DNA of 64,000 bases, taken from the NCBI GenBank assembly GCA_048262255.1, contig JBLXFH010000001.1, forward strand, positions 1-64,000, in the 5' to 3' direction. The translations under genes and the position numbers were made by a program. The DNA is from JABMNT01 sp048262255. GTDB taxonomy: Bacteria; Pseudomonadota; Alphaproteobacteria; Rhodospirillales; Casp-alpha2. This document shows, one piece after another, positions 62,157-64,000 of the stretch. The notes beneath the pieces are model-generated. The model had not been told where the DNA came from and ran no database searches. It worked only from the letters and a program-made list of their open reading frames with translations. Positions within the stretch are counted from its first letter, which is position 1. Every line of letters starts with the position of its first letter.

Positions 62157-62642
62157 TCAAGAAGCGGCGGCTTCGCGATTTTTTATCAGATACCAGACGA
62201 CCAAAGCCCCAATCATCTTACTGACCGTCATCAGAACCACCCCCTCGAGCGAGGCAATGCCGATGATCCCCAGAAAGATCACACTGTCGACCGGCGTTCC
62301 CAACGCGCTGGACAACAGAACCCGCTGATGGAACGGCTTTTTGGTGAAGCTATAAACGGCCCAGTCACAAAACTCGCTAACCAGAAAGGCAGCCAGACTG
62401 GCGACAGCAATAAACGGATCGGCCATGAAATAACTAATGGCCGCTGCGGCCAGCATGGCAAGAATGACCGAATGACCGATTTCCTTTTGCGCAAAATCAC
62501 GGGCCACGAAAATAAACCCGACCACCAGCGTCATTGGTGGCCACTTGCCTCCACCCGGAAGCTCTACCAGGGGAACCACAGAAAACCCATAATTGACGGC
62601 AACAATCAGCACGATGTAGAGAGCTGTGTATTTAAATTTCAT
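62157..62642 (-). CDS. VUT-family transporter, probable queuosine-precursor permease (YhhQ-like)
   Basis: The 161-residue protein is highly hydrophobic, with about five or six membrane segments and the VUT hallmark block GFIFVARDFAQKEIG and FLVSEFCDWAVYSF. E. coli YhhQ imports preQ0/preQ1, and the position inside a queA-tgt-queF-queG cluster supports that role here. It is on the minus strand, unlike the other que genes, so it has its own promoter or control. Confidence 0.83.
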   Translation of the reverse strand: MKFKYTALYIVLIVAVNYGFSVVPLVELPGGGKWPPMTLVVGFIFVARDFAQKEIGHSVILAMLAAAAISYFMADPFIAVASLAAFLVSEFCDWAVYSFTKKPFHQRVLLSSALGTPVDSVIFLGIIGIASLEGVVLMTVSKMIGALVVWYLIKNREAAAS

Positions 62643-62709
62643 TCTGTGACACCCTTCGAATTCGTTTTCGGGGCGCTGCGTAGCATACCTGTAGAGAAAT
62701 TACGAGCAT

Positions 62710-63756
62710 ATGATTAAAGAAAAGATCAGGGAAAAGGCCAAGGAGCTTGGGTTTGATGCGGTTGGGTTTGCATCAGCCGAAGCGGATTTCCGTGATGAGC
62801 AGGCGCTGGCCAAGTTTTTGTCTCAAGGCTGGCACGGCGACATGGCCTGGATGGAAACCGCCACGGAGCGCCGCATTTCACCGAAACAGACCATGCCAAA
62901 CGCCCGCACCATTGTTGTGCTTGGCGCAAACTACGGCCCCGCCGCGGACCCATTGACGATTTTGGAAAAGGCAGAACGGGGAAACATCAGTGTCTATGCA
63001 CAGGCGACCAAAGACTATCATGATGTTTTAAAAAAGCGCCTGAAAAAGCTGGGTCGCTGGATTGGTGAGGAATTTGACTCAGACATCAAAATTTTTGTCG
63101 ATACGGCGCCGGTCATGGAAAAACCGCTAGCGGCACGGGCCGGTATAGGCTGGCAAGGCAAACATACCAATCTGGTGTCGCGCGAATTCGGCTCGTGGAT
63201 GTTTCTGGGTGAGGTTTTCATGTCTCTTGATGTCCCTCCAGATACGCCTGCTGTCGATCATTGTGGATCGTGCGATCTCTGCCAGCAAGCCTGCCCGACC
63301 GACGCCTTTCCCAGGCCTTACGAGTTGGACGCCCGCAAATGCATCTCCTACCTGACGATCGAGCATAAGACCGAAATCAGCGACAGTCTGATGGATCGCA
63401 TGGGCAATCATATTTATGGTTGCGATGATTGCCTGGCCGTCTGTCCATGGAACAAGTTTGCCCGACCGACCGAGGAACCCGCTTTCATGCCGCGCATGGA
63501 ACTGACAGCCCCACGGCTTCATGATTTGCTGGAACTGGATGATACCACGTTTCGCAACGTCTTTGCAGGCTCGCCGATCAAGCGTACGGGCCGCGATCGG
63601 TTCGTCCGAAATGTGCTTATTGCCGCCGGCAACAGCCAGCATAAAAGCCTAAAAGAAGCTGCACAAAAGCTGACAAATGACCCTAACGAGATGGTTGCCC
63701 ATACAGCGCGATGGGCCATATCAAAACTAGGTGCGCTGCAAGATGAACAGAGTTAA
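62710..63756 (+). CDS. queG: Epoxyqueuosine reductase QueG
   Basis: QueG reduces epoxyqueuosine in tRNA to queuosine using cobalamin and two 4Fe-4S clusters. The 348-residue protein has the cysteines CGSCDLCQQACPTDAFP and CDDCLAVCPWN, and the QueG blocks YGFDAVGFASA-like start, KPLAARAGIGWQGKHTNLV and a C-terminal HEAT-like repeat (RNVLIAAGNS). It completes the second half of the pathway begun by queA. Confidence 0.96.
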   Translation: MIKEKIREKAKELGFDAVGFASAEADFRDEQALAKFLSQGWHGDMAWMETATERRISPKQTMPNARTIVVLGANYGPAADPLTILEKAERGNISVYAQATKDYHDVLKKRLKKLGRWIGEEFDSDIKIFVDTAPVMEKPLAARAGIGWQGKHTNLVSREFGSWMFLGEVFMSLDVPPDTPAVDHCGSCDLCQQACPTDAFPRPYELDARKCISYLTIEHKTEISDSLMDRMGNHIYGCDDCLAVCPWNKFARPTEEPAFMPRMELTAPRLHDLLELDDTTFRNVFAGSPIKRTGRDRFVRNVLIAAGNSQHKSLKEAAQKLTNDPNEMVAHTARWAISKLGALQDEQS

Positions 63757-63783
63757 GATCACCCAGGAGCGATGACAGGACAC

Positions 63784-64000
63784 ATGCAAATGCTGCACAT
63801 TTTCCGCAAAACCGGACAAACGACCCTTCGACTTGCTTTGGCCGGCTTATGGCTCTTGCTATTCAGCGGCGCGGCGCAGGCGCAAAATCAACAACCCCCG
63901 CAGGCAGCGTCCATCCTCAAACCGGGAACCGTCTTTCGCGACTGCCCGGAATGTCCTGAACTGGTCGTCGTCCCTTCCGGTCTGTTTATCATGGGGTCAA
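63784..64000 (+). CDS. Formylglycine-generating-enzyme (SUMF1) family protein, 3' end cut by window
   Basis: Only the first 72 codons are present; the gene runs off the window. The translation has a signal peptide (LRLALAGLWLLLFSGAAQA) followed by GTVFRDCPECPELVVVPSG and MGS, the start of the FGE-sulfatase domain in SUMF1/PvdO-type proteins. In-frame ATGs occur at 63772, 63784 and 63790; AGGAG at 63765-63769 and AGGA at 63777-63780 do not decide between them. True formylglycine-generating activity cannot be judged from this part. Confidence 0.75.
   Translation, partial: MQMLHIFRKTGQTTLRLALAGLWLLLFSGAAQAQNQQPPQAASILKPGTVFRDCPECPELVVVPSGLFIMGS

Noticed and set aside
1..64000. tRNA, rRNA, CRISPR, insertion sequence, prophage or luxS genes
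   Set aside because: None was recognised on either strand; absence is from reading only, not from a dedicated search.

Overview
The window reads as one stretch of an alphaproteobacterial chromosome with moderate-to-high GC. Supporting gene sets are lysC-ptsP, hisS-hemA-prfA-prmC-DUF4167 with clpB, comF/grxC/nitrilase/DUF1178, DUF1476 (zeta-type ATPase inhibitor) beside purC-purS-purQ-purL, and bolA-grxD. HisRS has the ordinary bacterial motif-2 region and the GluTR-type hemA is unusual for the class. Both fit an early-branching, Rhodospirillales/Kiloniellales/Sneathiellales-like lineage, but this placement is inference. No tRNA, rRNA, CRISPR array, insertion sequence or phage gene was recognised.

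Layout. 1-621 is AT-rich and without a convincing gene. 622-2820 holds a cell-wall M23 endopeptidase and an alpha/beta hydrolase. 2828-18619 is a long minus-strand housekeeping block (lysC, ptsP, rodZ-like, ispG, hisS, hemA, prfA, prmC, DUF4167, clpB), broken only by a plus-strand MOSC gene. 18768-21832 holds ubiG, DUF1178, a methyltransferase, a nitrilase-family amidase and glutaredoxin 3. 21833-33379 is an accessory segment separating grxC from comF. It contains two LysR regulators, a tautomerase, an AdaA-like protein, an EamA exporter, ABM/NIPSNAP proteins with an ArsR-type regulator, a GFA protein, a dehalogenase, a tightly overlapping operon of two unknown small proteins plus an acetyltransferase, and a luxP-luxQ pair.

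33380-42125 returns to metabolic and repair genes (comF, methyltransferase, TauD-type dioxygenase, sfsA, map, radC with an extra N-terminal domain, MFS, purB, aldolase). 42122-50679 contains the purine genes purC, purS, purQ and purL; purQ and purL are separated by a DUF4153-like membrane protein. 50792-58932 holds an unrecognised 412-residue protein, bolA-grxD, a charged coiled-coil protein, rpsD with a clear sigma70-type promoter, an HNH nuclease, a carboxylesterase, gluQ, a degenerate thermonuclease-like protein and an Lrp regulator. 59006-63756 is a queuosine cluster (queA, tgt, queF, a VUT-family transporter, queG), and gluQ 2.3 kb earlier acts on the same modified nucleoside. The window ends inside a gene of the formylglycine-generating-enzyme family.

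The most striking system is luxPQ. The predicted periplasmic LuxP keeps every residue I recall as contacting the borate form of AI-2 in Vibrio harveyi LuxP, at a nearly constant numbering offset. Its overlapping partner has a LuxQ-like periplasmic domain but a shortened cytoplasmic half: PAS and kinase domains and no receiver. It therefore looks like a complete AI-2 input module wired to a different output than in Vibrio.
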